64,000 nt of DNA from Opitutaceae bacterium (GTDB taxonomy: Bacteria; Verrucomicrobiota; Verrucomicrobiia; Opitutales; Opitutaceae), in the NCBI GenBank assembly GCA_028691845.1, contig JAQUYL010000001.1:62001-126000 (forward strand). The letters run 5' to 3'. The notes beneath the pieces were generated by a model that had not been told where the DNA came from, made no database searches, and saw nothing but the letters and a program-made list of their open reading frames with translations. Made by a program: the position numbers and the translations under genes. Shown here piece by piece: positions 19,866 to 28,612 of this stretch (the first letter of the stretch is position 1; each line of letters opens with the position of its first letter).

Positions 19866-20513
19866 ATGAATCCCCCTTCTGAAAGGAAAATCCGCCGTGG
19901 ATTGAGAGGATTGCTGGCTCTGCTGGTGGTGATGGTCGGGGCATCCGTGTGGAGCGCTGGCCGGATCTCCGCCAAGTTGCACGGGATCGAGCATGCCAAT
20001 GAAACCCTGCTCACCCTGGAATCGACCCTCGTTCTGGCGCTTAACATCCAGTCGGGTTCGCGCGGCTACGCTCTGACGGGCGACGCTCAATACCTCAATC
20101 CCTACGAAACCAGCATCCTGCGGATCCCCCGGCTGCTGAATCAGCTGCGGCAACTCACCGCCGACAATCCCCGGCAACAGCAACGGCTCGCCTATCTCGA
20201 GCGCGCGGTGGCGGAGGAACTTTCGGTCATGCGTCTTCGGATCGCGGTGCGGCGGGAACAGGGCCTCGCCGGGGCGGCGACGGCGGTGGTCGACGGCCGC
20301 GGCAAAAAGACCGTCGACGCCATCCGCCAGACGATCGCCATCATGGAGGACGAGGAGCGCCGCTTGCTGGCCGGGGATTCGGCGGCAGCGTATTCCATGA
20401 TCCGACGGTCGCTGGCCGTCTCTCTTATGAGCGGCCTTCTCGCGCTGGGCCTCGTCGCCGGCCTGCTGCGTTTGGAGTGGCTGGAGCGGCGTCAACCCCT
20501 GGCTGCCTCTTGA
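19866..20513 (+). CDS. CHASE3-type sensor protein without an output domain
   Basis: A 215-residue membrane protein. Membrane helices at about 15-31 (GLLALLVVMVGASVWSA) and about 178-199 flank an external helical CHASE3-type domain with LNIQSGSRGYALTGDAQYL, the family hallmark. No kinase, cyclase or methyl-accepting domain follows; the protein stops about 15 residues after the second helix. It may be a truncated sensor kinase or a stand-alone receptor. A 68-bp remnant of the upstream gene lies just downstream, so a rearrangement at this spot could have removed an output domain. ATG 19866 is preferred to a longer frame from 19761. Confidence 0.72.
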   Translation: MNPPSERKIRRGLRGLLALLVVMVGASVWSAGRISAKLHGIEHANETLLTLESTLVLALNIQSGSRGYALTGDAQYLNPYETSILRIPRLLNQLRQLTADNPRQQQRLAYLERAVAEELSVMRLRIAVRREQGLAGAATAVVDGRGKKTVDAIRQTIAIMEDEERRLLAGDSAAAYSMIRRSLAVSLMSGLLALGLVAGLLRLEWLERRQPLAAS

Positions 20514-20551
20514 GGTCCGGCCCGGTGCCGGTCGATTTCCGCGCACGCCGC

Positions 20552-20619
20552 GGTTCACGGGACATAACATCCTCGACGGCAAGACCGTGAGCGGCACCCC
20601 TATCGTCCGCCAGGCGAAG
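20552..20619 (+). pseudogene. Duplicated 3'-end fragment of the DUF4097-type gene
   Basis: These 68 bases match 19608-19723 at the end of the DUF4097-type gene (shared GGTTCACGGGACATAA and AAGACCGTGAGCGGCACC). The copy lacks exactly 48 bases, and the break falls between two GGCACC direct repeats, which suggests slippage or recombination. The rest of 20514-20817 has no gene. Confidence 0.85.
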
Positions 20620-20817
20620 CGGATCGTTTCAGCCTGTATTCCGCAGTTGATATGAAGATTTCCAACTGCGCCGCAGTTGAGGACATAGTGATTGAATCGC
20701 TGAACCACAAAAGTTGTGCCATTTTTTGTACCCTCATTTTCAACCCGGTTTCGAGGTTCGCACTGCCCGCCTCTCAGGTGAACGTGATGCGTGCCGACTG
20801 CACCCCGAGAATGCGTT

Positions 20818-21066
20818 TCAACTGCGGAATTCAGGTTTAGACTGGGGGTTCTTTTTCCAGCGCACATACATGTCTTCAACTTCCTTCCGGGCCCAAGGGG
20901 TCCTGCGTAGGAACGCGAGGCTCGACTTGAGGCTCGGGCCGAAGCGGAAGCAGCGGATGGCGACCCGCCGGCCCATTTCCTCCCACCCGTATTGAGTCAC
21001 CAGCTCGGTGAGCATTCGTTCCAAGGTAACGCCGTGCAGGGGATCCTTGGATTTCAACTGGGTCAT
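20818..21066 (-). CDS. VF530-family (DUF2132) DNA-binding protein
   Basis: A small protein of 82 residues. The segment [20 protein letters not shown], followed by [15 protein letters not shown] and [20 protein letters not shown], matches the VF530 family closely along its length; members are small, basic and thought to bind DNA. I start at ATG 21066, since the frame continuing upstream to 21387 is only read-through across the neighbouring gene. It lies 31 bases after the DTW gene and may be transcribed with it. Confidence 0.85.
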   Translation of the reverse strand: MTQLKSKDPLHGVTLERMLTELVTQYGWEEMGRRVAIRCFRFGPSLKSSLAFLRRTPWARKEVEDMYVRWKKNPQSKPEFRS

Positions 21067-21097
21067 GCCCGTAAACTGCGGCACTCGCCGCGCCGTT

Positions 21098-21826
21098 TCA
21101 ATCCTCGCCGTCGCGCGGCGCTTGGAAAACCCGGGTGCGGCGCGAGCCGCTTTCTCCCCGGAACGGCCGGCGGGTGGCCGGCGGACGGTATGAGTGGAGG
21201 CGGTAGCCCGTGCGGGCCGGATCAGTGGCGCAGCGCAGCTGGAAATCCTGCATGCGCTGGAAGAGACCGAGCAGCTGCTCCGGCTGCGGATAGCGGTCGA
21301 GTCCCGCCCGTTCGAGCGCGACAAGCAGCTCGTGCGTGGCCTCGATCGTGGAGAGGCAGCCCGCATGCGGCTGTTGCTTGATGACATACCGGCTCGGAGC
21401 CGCCGGTGTAAACATCAGTCGCGGCAGCCGCTGCAGGCTCGGGCTTAGTCGCAGCATTTTCCGTCCGAGGCTCCAAGTCGCATCGAGCAGCAGCACCACG
21501 AGTCTCCGATCACCGAGGTCGGCGGCATGCAACTGGCCACGTGAGAGATCCAGCGCGTTGCGGGATGGGTAAAGGAGGACGGGGTAATTCGCGGGATCTC
21601 GGATCACGGCCTGCACCTCATCGTGCCCGTCGAAACCGACGCCCATGTGGATCACGCTGTTGGCGAGACAGAGGTGGGTAAGGCGTCCGGTCGCCGCCTT
21701 CTCTTCCTTAAACTCCTTCGGATGCATTAGAAACACGAACCTGGTCCGCGTGTCCATCGGCATGATCGACGCACACCAGCAAAGCGCCTTCGGCCAGAAA
21801 CAACGGTAGCACATCTCACGACTCAT
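21098..21826 (-). CDS. DTW-domain tRNA-uridine aminocarboxypropyltransferase (TapT-like)
   Basis: A 242-residue enzyme of the family that adds a 3-amino-3-carboxypropyl group from SAM to uridine in tRNA. N-terminal cysteines [13 protein letters not shown] form the zinc site. The name-giving motif appears as DATW within [16 protein letters not shown], so one residue is inserted relative to DTW, a variant known in the family. [20 protein letters not shown] is the conserved C-terminal block. The final 30 residues are basic and low-complexity. It is divergent from the RNA-binding gene at 22175, with a hairpin-repeat pair between them. Confidence 0.85.
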   Translation of the reverse strand: MSREMCYRCFWPKALCWCASIMPMDTRTRFVFLMHPKEFKEEKAATGRLTHLCLANSVIHMGVGFDGHDEVQAVIRDPANYPVLLYPSRNALDLSRGQLHAADLGDRRLVVLLLDATWSLGRKMLRLSPSLQRLPRLMFTPAAPSRYVIKQQPHAGCLSTIEATHELLVALERAGLDRYPQPEQLLGLFQRMQDFQLRCATDPARTGYRLHSYRPPATRRPFRGESGSRRTRVFQAPRDGED

Positions 21827-21917
21827 GTGGCCAACAATGATGGGGCCGGCTCAGTTCCACTGGCGAGCGGCAATGTGAGGGTACCCGGGCCGGCTTCACC
21901 CCCGTCTTCCGGACAAC

Positions 21918-21984
21918 TTGTCATCTATTAAATGACAATTAGAGACCTGGCATTCTCGTGAATTTGTCATTTAATAGATGACAA
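21918..21984. repeat. Paired 21-bp hairpin repeat, copy pair 2
   Basis: Inverted copies at 21918-21938 and 21964-21984 are 25 bases apart, and here the match extends outward by CAAC on the left and GTTG on the right, giving 25-base inverted arms. Each unit again has TTGTCAT and ATGACAA arms. It lies between divergent genes, 92 bases from the DTW-gene start. Confidence 0.88.
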
Positions 21985-22174
21985 GTTGTGCAGGCTTGAA
22001 TGGAGTCGCGCACAAGGAGAGAGATGAGATCAGCACCCTGAATTCATGGAGTCGGGATCATGTGCGATCTGGCGGCAGAGTTGGACGCGGGTCCCTTTTC
22101 CATCCTGCGGCAAAAGGCCCGGATGTGCGAATTATCTCCCCAAATTCGGTGGTTGCGTCCACCGTGCGCCCAGC

Positions 22175-23071
22175 ATGGCCCTCCTCGGCAAACGCAACCA
22201 GCTTACCGTCGTCCGCACCGCACCACCCGGGTTTTATCTGGATGGTGGCACGCACGGGGAGATCCTGCTGCCAGGACGCTACATCCCGAGCGGGGCGGTA
22301 CCCGGCGACACGCTGGACGTGTTCGTTTACCGTGATTCCGAGGACCGGCTGGTCGCGACGAAGGAGACGCCCTGCGCTGTCGTGGGCGAGTTCGCCTTCC
22401 TGCAGGTCGTCAGTGTGAATCCGCGCATCGGCGTGTTCCTCGATCGGGGATTGGACAAGGATCTGCTCCTGCCCCGCCGCGAGCAGGGCCGGCCGCTTCG
22501 GCCGGGCGACCGGGTGGTCGTGCGCATTGCAGTCGATGAAAAATCGGACCGCATCATCGCCAGCGCGCGGCTCAACCGCTGGTTGAATCTGACGCCACCC
22601 GGCTATGTCGAGGACCAGCCGGTCAGACTCCTGATCACGGGAGAGACCCCCCTTGGATATAATGCGATCGTGGAGCACGCCCACCGCGGTCTGCTTTATC
22701 ACTCGGACCTCACGTGCCGTCTTTTGGTGGGCCAGCAGTTGAATGGCTACGTCCGCGCAGTCCGGGCCGACGGCAAGATCGACCTGACTCTCAACCGCGC
22801 CGGGTACCGCCGGATTGCGCCGCTAAAGGAACAAATCTTCGCAACCCTGAAAGCCAGCGGCGGACGCATGCCCTATCATGATAACAGCCCTCCGGAGGAG
22901 ATCCGGGCAACGTTTGGCGTGAGCAAGAAAGCGTTCAAACAGGCCATTGGCGCGTTGTATCGTGACCACCGCATCCTGATTGAACCCAGCGGAATCCGGA
23001 CTGCCCCCGCCGGCGGGGAGGGAAAACCGATTAGAGAAAAGGGGACGGGTTGGGGGCGCGCCCGGAAATGA
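22175..23071 (+). CDS. S1-domain RNA-binding protein, CvfB/YitL family
   Basis: A 298-residue cytoplasmic protein. It has tandem S1-like OB folds in the N-terminal two thirds (PGFYLDGGTHGEILLPGRYI; VVSVNPRIGVFLDRGLDKDL; VEHAHRGLLYHSDL) and a winged-helix-like C-terminal domain (NSPPEEIRATFGVSKKAFKQ, AIGALYRDHRILI), the layout of CvfB. The family binds RNA and in Gram-positives affects virulence gene expression; the role here is unknown. ATG 22175 is taken as start because homology begins at LGKRNQLTVVR. Confidence 0.86.
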   Translation: MALLGKRNQLTVVRTAPPGFYLDGGTHGEILLPGRYIPSGAVPGDTLDVFVYRDSEDRLVATKETPCAVVGEFAFLQVVSVNPRIGVFLDRGLDKDLLLPRREQGRPLRPGDRVVVRIAVDEKSDRIIASARLNRWLNLTPPGYVEDQPVRLLITGETPLGYNAIVEHAHRGLLYHSDLTCRLLVGQQLNGYVRAVRADGKIDLTLNRAGYRRIAPLKEQIFATLKASGGRMPYHDNSPPEEIRATFGVSKKAFKQAIGALYRDHRILIEPSGIRTAPAGGEGKPIREKGTGWGRARK

Positions 23072-23164
23072 CCGGCATGAATCCCGCTAGCGCCGCCGCC
23101 CGCGTCCAGCGGTAACGGCCCGGCTTGTCTGCCAAAGACGAATCTGCCCGCGCGCCGTGCTGGT

Positions 23165-23449
23165 TCAGAGACTACCGGCCAGCTTCTGAGCCCCGACAAC
23201 AAATGCCGCCCAGACGAAAAAGGCGGTGGCAAATTTGAGTCCGAAGGAAGGCTTCGCCGACTTGTGCCGGAAAATGGCCATACCCAGCATCCCGCCGGGC
23301 CAGCCACCCAGCGCGCTGGCCAGCAAGAGGGATGATTCCGAAATGCGACGCCCGTTTCTCCGCTGTGCCAGCCTCTTGTCGAAACCGAACAATAAGAAGG
23401 CCCAGACACTGGCAACACCCAGCCAAACAGGCACGAGTAGATCGATCAT
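23165..23449 (-). CDS. DUF1294 membrane protein
   Basis: A 94-residue inner-membrane protein. The DUF1294 signature is clear: FGFDKRLAQRRNGRRISESS, then LLLASALGGWPGGMLGMAIF and RHKSAKPSFGLKF, with three hydrophobic segments. Function is unknown. In many bacteria this domain follows a cold-shock domain; here it stands alone. ATG 23449 is the start, and the longer frame to 23908 is antisense read-through of the ggt gene. Confidence 0.85.
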   Translation of the reverse strand: MIDLLVPVWLGVASVWAFLLFGFDKRLAQRRNGRRISESSLLLASALGGWPGGMLGMAIFRHKSAKPSFGLKFATAFFVWAAFVVGAQKLAGSL

Positions 23450-23596
23450 GCCTTGTCGATAGACGGTCAACGAAAGGCCGCAAGCTCGCCCGCAATCCTC
23501 CCATTCTACCACGATCCCGTGGCCCCTCCGCCAGCGGCATTCTGACACGACCGCAAGGCACGTTGACCGGACCACACTTCGCGCTACCTTGCAGGC

Positions 23597-25324
23597 ATGA
23601 AAGCCCCACGTACCCTTGTTCTGATTGCGCTGGGCTTTTCTCTCGGCAGTGACAGTTCCGCCCAGGTCGACCGCATCACCGGCCAGCCCTTTGCCACCCG
23701 CTCCGAAGTGCTGGCGCAGCACGGCATGGTTTGCACCAGCCAGCCGCTCGCGACCCAGATAGGCCTCGATATCCTCAAGGCCGGCGGTTCCGCCGTGGAC
23801 TCCGCCATCGCCGCCAATGCGGCGCTCGGTCTCATGGAGCCGGTGAGCTGCGGCGCCGGCGGCGACCTCTTTGCCATCGTCTACAGCGCGAAGGACAAAA
23901 GGCTCCACGGCCTCAACGCCTCCGGCCGCTCCCCGCTCGGCCTGAGCTACGAGCAGATGAAAGCCGAACTCGCCCGCCTCGGCCGTTCCACGATTCCGTC
24001 CCGCGGACTACTGCCCATCTCCGTGCCGGGCACGATCGATGGCTGGTTCGAGCTGCATCAGAAGTTCGGCAAATTGCCAATGAAGGACGTGCTCGCCCCT
24101 GCTATCCGCTATGCCCAGGAAGGTTTCCCGGTCACCGAGCTGATCGCCTTCTACTGGAACATCGGCGTGCGTCACGCACAGGCGGACAAATTTCCGGGCG
24201 CGTTTCTCGACACGTACGCCCCGGGCGGCCGGGCACCCGCCTGTGGCGAGGTTTTCAAAAACCCGAACCTGGCCCATACTTACGCATTGCTGGCCGAAAA
24301 AGGGCGTAGCGCCTTTTACCGTGGCGAGATTGCGAACCAAATCGATGCGTTCATGCGCGCCCACGGCGGCTGGCTCCGCCGGACCGATTTCGAGAAACAC
24401 ACCTCGACCTGGGTCGAACCCGTGTCAGTCAACTACCGCGGCTACGACGTTTACGAGCTTCCGCCCAACGGCCAGGGCATCGCCGCGCTGCAGATGCTCA
24501 ATATACTCGAAGGCTTCGATCTGCGCGCCATGGGCTTTCAAAGTGCCGCCGCGCTGCATGTGATGATCGAGGCAAAGAAACTGGCATTCGAGGATCGGGC
24601 AAAATTCTATGCCGACCCCGCCTTCGCAAAAATTCCCCTTCCCGGCCTGCTCTCCAAGGCCTACGCCACCGAACGCCGCCGGCTCATCGACCTGAATCAC
24701 GCCGGCCGCAGCTACGATGCCGGTCACCCCGCGGCCAACGGCGGCGACACGATTTACCTTACCACGGCCGATGCCGAGGGCAACATGGTGTCGCTCATCC
24801 AGAGCAACTATCGCGGCATGGGCAGCGGCATCGTCGTGCCTGGGCTCGGCTTCGGCTTCCAGGATCGCGGCGAGATGTTTGTTATCGAGCCCGGTCATGC
24901 CAACGTCTACGCGCCGGGCAAACGGCCTTTCCACACCATCATCCCGGCGTTCATCATGAAGGACGGCCAGCCGTTCATGAGCTTCGGCGTGATGGGCGGC
25001 GCGATGCAACCGCAGGGGCATGCGCAGATCGTGGTCAACATAGTCGACTTCGGACTCGGCCTGCAGGAAGCGGGCGACGCCGCGCGCTGGCAGCACGAAG
25101 GCTCGACCGACTACGATACGCCGAGAATGACAACCGGGGGCTGGGTTAATCTCGAAAGCGGCATTCCCTGGAGCGTCATCGCCGAGCTCAAGCGCCGCGG
25201 TCACGACCTCCGGACCGATCTCGGCGGCTATGGAGGTTACCAAGCAATCAGGTGGGACACCGAAAACAAGGTCTATCATGGCGCCAGCGAAAGCCGCAAG
25301 GACGGTTGCGCCATGGGGTATTAA
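23597..25324 (+). CDS. Gamma-glutamyltransferase family protein
   Basis: An exported N-terminal-nucleophile enzyme of 575 residues. A signal peptide covers about 1-22 (LVLIALGFSLGSDSSAQ). The large-subunit domain has GGSAVDSAIAANAALGLMEP and CGAGGDLFAIVY; the autoprocessing site with the nucleophilic threonine is NGGDTIYLTTADAEGNMVS near residue 390. The late GVMGGAMQPQGHAQI is typical of the GGT-like branch. It would cleave gamma-glutamyl bonds of glutathione or related peptides in the periplasm. The oxyanion-hole double serine of true GGT is not evident, so the exact substrate may differ. Confidence 0.87.
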   Translation: MKAPRTLVLIALGFSLGSDSSAQVDRITGQPFATRSEVLAQHGMVCTSQPLATQIGLDILKAGGSAVDSAIAANAALGLMEPVSCGAGGDLFAIVYSAKDKRLHGLNASGRSPLGLSYEQMKAELARLGRSTIPSRGLLPISVPGTIDGWFELHQKFGKLPMKDVLAPAIRYAQEGFPVTELIAFYWNIGVRHAQADKFPGAFLDTYAPGGRAPACGEVFKNPNLAHTYALLAEKGRSAFYRGEIANQIDAFMRAHGGWLRRTDFEKHTSTWVEPVSVNYRGYDVYELPPNGQGIAALQMLNILEGFDLRAMGFQSAAALHVMIEAKKLAFEDRAKFYADPAFAKIPLPGLLSKAYATERRRLIDLNHAGRSYDAGHPAANGGDTIYLTTADAEGNMVSLIQSNYRGMGSGIVVPGLGFGFQDRGEMFVIEPGHANVYAPGKRPFHTIIPAFIMKDGQPFMSFGVMGGAMQPQGHAQIVVNIVDFGLGLQEAGDAARWQHEGSTDYDTPRMTTGGWVNLESGIPWSVIAELKRRGHDLRTDLGGYGGYQAIRWDTENKVYHGASESRKDGCAMGY

Positions 25325-25475
25325 AACGCCACCCGCGCTGCCGGTTGCTCCGCCCACGAAGGGGCGAAGGCTTTCTGCCCCGCTTGCGCGAAAATTTTTC
25401 AGATCCGGGCGGGGCGACAAGCCATGGCAACAAACCCCGATGTCCGCCTGTATCTGACTCCGCTCAAAAGACCGT

Positions 25476-25496
25476 TTGTCATCTATTAAATGACAA
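25476..25496. repeat. Lone 21-bp hairpin repeat
   Basis: A single unit with TTGTCAT and ATGACAA arms around CTATTAA, extended by one T/A pair to 23 bases. It sits 37 bases beyond the stop of the small HTH gene, whose other side carries the paired copy at 25925-25990. The HTH gene is thus bracketed by the repeat. Confidence 0.88.
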
Positions 25497-25533
25497 ATGA
25501 TTGAAGCGCGCCCGAAGGAGGCGCAGGAACGAT

Positions 25534-25896
25534 TCAGGCGAGGTCGCGGCCGCGCTCCCGGGCCTGCAGCCAGGCCAGGAGCAGCAGTGCCCGCTCCGCG
25601 TCGGGATAGGCGCTCCGGGCAACAACAAGCAGGTGCAGTCGCTGCCGGCTGACGCCCAGAACCCGCGCGAGTTTCACCTTGTCGCCCCGCTTCGTCAAAT
25701 GGCGCGCCACCGCCTGGGCAAGTTCATTCCACAAAGGCGTATCGGAACCCGGCCGGGGCGTGGCCCCCCGCCGCTTCCTCCGGGACTCCTTGGTGTACTG
25801 ACGGGCGACTCTGGCTGACGCCTCCGCCGCTGCGACCAAGGGAGCGGTGAAGATCGAAAGCCGGCGCAACGCAGGATCGACAGCGGGATCAGTCAT
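25534..25896 (-). CDS. Small helix-turn-helix protein flanked by hairpin repeats
   Basis: A 120-residue cytoplasmic protein of no family I can name. Residues 33-45 are basic (QYTKESRRKRRG). Residues 53-110 look like a small helical DNA-binding domain: TPLWNELAQAVARHL, then KLARVLGVSRQRLHLLVVAR as a Cro/XRE-like helix-turn-helix, then PDAERALLLLAWLQ. The start is ATG 25896, just inside a TTG-started frame. The paired hairpin repeat begins 29 bases upstream of the start, a natural operator position, and a lone copy follows the stop. The gene may encode the protein that recognises the repeat; that is inference. Confidence 0.68.
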   Translation of the reverse strand: MTDPAVDPALRRLSIFTAPLVAAAEASARVARQYTKESRRKRRGATPRPGSDTPLWNELAQAVARHLTKRGDKVKLARVLGVSRQRLHLLVVARSAYPDAERALLLLAWLQARERGRDLA

Positions 25897-25924
25897 GACT
25901 TTCAACTAAGGCGTTTTTTGATCA

Positions 25925-25990
25925 TTGTCATCTATTAAATGACAAATATCCGGGGAGGATTCATGTCCGTTGTCATTTAATAGATGACAA
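25925..25990. repeat. Paired 21-bp hairpin repeat, copy pair 3
   Basis: Inverted copies at 25925-25945 and 25970-25990 are 24 bases apart, with the same arms as the pairs at 8607 and 21918. The element lies between the divergent HTH gene and malQ, immediately upstream of the HTH gene. A GGGGAGGAT stretch is in the spacer. Confidence 0.88.
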
Positions 25991-26208
25991 TCTGTCCGGT
26001 CTCAACCTGCACGCCACGCGTACGCGCGGGGAAGCGGCGCGACCATGGCCCCGGGGGGCCTCACGCGAAGCCCCTGGGGTCGGAAGCGCCCGTCCAAGCG
26101 TCTCCTGCCCGTATCTGCCACGCAGCCGTGGTCCCGTGCCGGTCTCTCATCCGCGGCGGGGTGATAAATCCAGTTCCCTCGGGCGATCTTTTCCCCCATA
26201 GGGTTCAT

Positions 26209-27768
26209 GTGCCTCTGCCCCACACCAAGCGCCAATCCTCCACGTCCGCGCCTATTTTCGACTGGCTCGATCATCGCGCCGCCGGCGTGCTCCTCCATCC
26301 GACTGCGCTGCCCGGCCCGCAGGGCATCGGTGTGCTCGATGGGAATCTGCTGAAATTCCTCGATCTGCTGCACGACGCCGGGTTCCAATACTGGCAACTC
26401 TGCCCGCTGGGCCCCACCGGATTCGGGGATTCGCCCTACCAGTGTTTTTCAGCCTTTGCCGGCAACCCGTACCTGGTGGACCTCGAGGCGCTCATTCCGT
26501 GGGGACTGCTGGACGCCGGAGACCTCGCACCGCTGCGCAGCCTGCCGGCTGAACGCGTCGACTTCGGCGAAATCTACCGGCGAAAATGGCCGCTGCTCGC
26601 GCAGGCCCATGCCCGCTTCAAGAAGCAGCGCCCCAGTTTGCCCTACGGCGATTTTGACACGTTTCGGCGCGAGCACGCCCACTGGCTGGAAGCCTATGCT
26701 TATTTCCGCGCGCTCAAGGAACATCACCAGAACGCCCCCTGGTGGGAGTGGCCCCATGATTTGCGCCACTACCGCACGGCCCTGCAATCACGCTTGCGAG
26801 GGCGGCTTGCCGACACCGCCGAGATGCACGCATTCACCCAATTCCTGTTTTTCGGGCAGTGGCAGGGCGCGCGCGAGGCCGCCCGGACCCGGGGCCTTTC
26901 GATCATCGGCGACATTCCCATCTTCGTCGCAGCCGACTCTGCCGATGCGTGGGCGCAACCGGAACTCTTCGAACTCAACGGAAAGACCGGCCGGCCGCTC
27001 GCGGTCGCCGGTGTGCCGCCCGATTACTTTTCCGCAGACGGCCAGCTCTGGGGCAATCCGCTTTACCGTTGGGACGTGCATCGCGCCGACGGTTTCGCCT
27101 GGTGGCAGGCGCGCTTGCGCGCCGCATTCGCGCTCTACGATGTGCTGCGCATCGATCACTTCCGCGGTTTCGACACCTACTGGCGCATACCTTGGCCGGC
27201 TGCCACCGCCCGAATCGGCGCGTGGACGCCGGGGCCCGGCTTGGAATTTTTCCGCACCATGCGCGCCGCCTTCCCCGCGGCCAGGATTATCGCCGAGGAT
27301 CTCGGGGAACTCATGGAGTCCGTCGTGCGATTGCGCGACGACACTGGGCTGCCAGGCATGACCGTCCTGCAATTCGCCTTTGGCGGCGGCAGTGCCAACA
27401 CCTATCTGCCGCACAATCACGTGCCGAACTCGGTCACCTACTCCGGCACCCACGACAACGACACGACGCTCGGCTGGTTTGCCTCGACCGACGAACGCAC
27501 CCGTGACCACGTGCGTCGCTATTTCCGTGTGAGCGGCGACGAAATACCGTGGGATCTGATCCGCGCGGCCTATCAGTCGGTCTCGCGCCTGGCTGTGGTA
27601 ACGTTGCCGGACATCCTTTCCCTCGGTTCAGTGGCGCGCTTCAATTCACCCGGCAAGTCCGAGGGCAACTGGCAATGGCGCTGCCACATGCGGCAGCTTG
27701 ATCAGCTACGGGCTGGCGGGACCGTTTCCTATCTGGCATCATTGGCTCAACTCTATGGACGCCATTAG
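26209..27768 (+). CDS. malQ: 4-alpha-glucanotransferase (amylomaltase)
   Basis: This cytoplasmic enzyme transfers alpha-1,4-glucan segments and serves maltose or glycogen metabolism. About 519 residues. GH77 features: RAAGVLLHPTALPGPQGIGV at the N-terminus, CPLGPTGFGDSPYQCFSAFA, the nucleophile region YDVLRIDHFRGFDTYWRIP, the acid/base region RIIAEDLGELMESV, and YSGTHDNDTTLGWF. A GTG at 26209 is chosen as start because the frame before it (from 25984) begins inside the hairpin repeat and has no domain content. No other maltose genes adjoin it. Confidence 0.93.
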   Translation: MPLPHTKRQSSTSAPIFDWLDHRAAGVLLHPTALPGPQGIGVLDGNLLKFLDLLHDAGFQYWQLCPLGPTGFGDSPYQCFSAFAGNPYLVDLEALIPWGLLDAGDLAPLRSLPAERVDFGEIYRRKWPLLAQAHARFKKQRPSLPYGDFDTFRREHAHWLEAYAYFRALKEHHQNAPWWEWPHDLRHYRTALQSRLRGRLADTAEMHAFTQFLFFGQWQGAREAARTRGLSIIGDIPIFVAADSADAWAQPELFELNGKTGRPLAVAGVPPDYFSADGQLWGNPLYRWDVHRADGFAWWQARLRAAFALYDVLRIDHFRGFDTYWRIPWPAATARIGAWTPGPGLEFFRTMRAAFPAARIIAEDLGELMESVVRLRDDTGLPGMTVLQFAFGGGSANTYLPHNHVPNSVTYSGTHDNDTTLGWFASTDERTRDHVRRYFRVSGDEIPWDLIRAAYQSVSRLAVVTLPDILSLGSVARFNSPGKSEGNWQWRCHMRQLDQLRAGGTVSYLASLAQLYGRH

Positions 27769-27873
27769 TTAATATAGATTCTGGCCGGGCTAAAGGCAGC
27801 CAGATAATCCACCCTTTCGCAGAACAGGTTCTACTTGTATTGTGAAGTTTAATTAATATGGTGCTCCCTGTTT

Positions 27874-28269
27874 ATGCTGAGAAACCTTGCTGTCTTTTCC
27901 CTCTCGATCGCGGTTGCGTTGTCAGCTTTTGCCAACTCCGCCAACTACCCGGCGATCTCCCGCGACGAACTCAAACAGGCCATCGCGGCGGGATCGGTCA
28001 CGCTGATCGATGTCAACGGCTCCGAGAGTTACGCCGAGGGCCACCTACCCGGGGCGATCGATTTCGCCGTCAGCGCCGACAAGCTGGCGACGCTGCTTCC
28101 CGCCGACAAAAATACACTGATCGTCGCCTATTGCGGCGGTCCGCGCTGCCAGGCCTACCGGCAGGGCGCAGATGCTGCGGCAAGACTTGGCTACCGCAAC
28201 ATCAGGCACTACGCCGACGGCATCTCGGGATGGAAGCAGGCCGGTGAACGCATCGATGTAAAAGGCTGA
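27874..28269 (+). CDS. Exported single-domain rhodanese-like protein
   Basis: A 131-residue protein with a signal peptide (LAVFSLSIAVALSAFANS) and one rhodanese domain. The active-site loop is AYCGGPRCQAY with cysteine first. DVNGSESYAEGHLPGAIDFA is the usual CH2A-type motif. It probably handles sulfane sulfur in the periplasm. The 100 bases upstream are markedly AT-rich (for example TTTAATTAATATGG at about 27846-27859), unlike surrounding DNA, and likely hold the promoter. A second exported rhodanese is encoded at 49633. Confidence 0.82.
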   Translation: MLRNLAVFSLSIAVALSAFANSANYPAISRDELKQAIAAGSVTLIDVNGSESYAEGHLPGAIDFAVSADKLATLLPADKNTLIVAYCGGPRCQAYRQGADAAARLGYRNIRHYADGISGWKQAGERIDVKG

Positions 28270-28612
28270 TTTTCACTGCAAGCCCCCGCATCCCGCTCCC
28301 GCCGCAAGATTGGGTCGGGAATGCCTCAGCTGCGCAGTCCCACGCATGCCCGGGCGGCCCAACCGCCCGTGCATGTCATTTTCAGACGGAAAAAGAATCC
28401 TCCGGTTTCGTCCGTGGCTGGGCGGGGCTGTCATCTGGTGGGCCCCGTCCACTCGAGCGTCCTGGTTCATCCACACAGGCTCGTCGGCCCCGGCCGCCGC
28501 CGGCAGGCCGTGTGCGAACACGGGCTCGCCAGAGACGCGGCGGATGCGGCAACCGGAATGCCCCGAGAAATGACTGGGAAGAGAATGTTGGCTTTGCTGC
28601 TGCCGCGATTTG
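28270..28612. other. Intergenic region before the acylase gene
   Basis: Open frames here on both strands have no recognisable features and differ in composition from true genes. I see no terminator, repeat or promoter that I could defend. Confidence 0.4.

Noticed and set aside
25377-25415. GCCCCGC and GCGGGGC inverted repeat after the ggt gene considered as terminator
   Set aside because: The loop is about 25 bases and no T run follows the stem.
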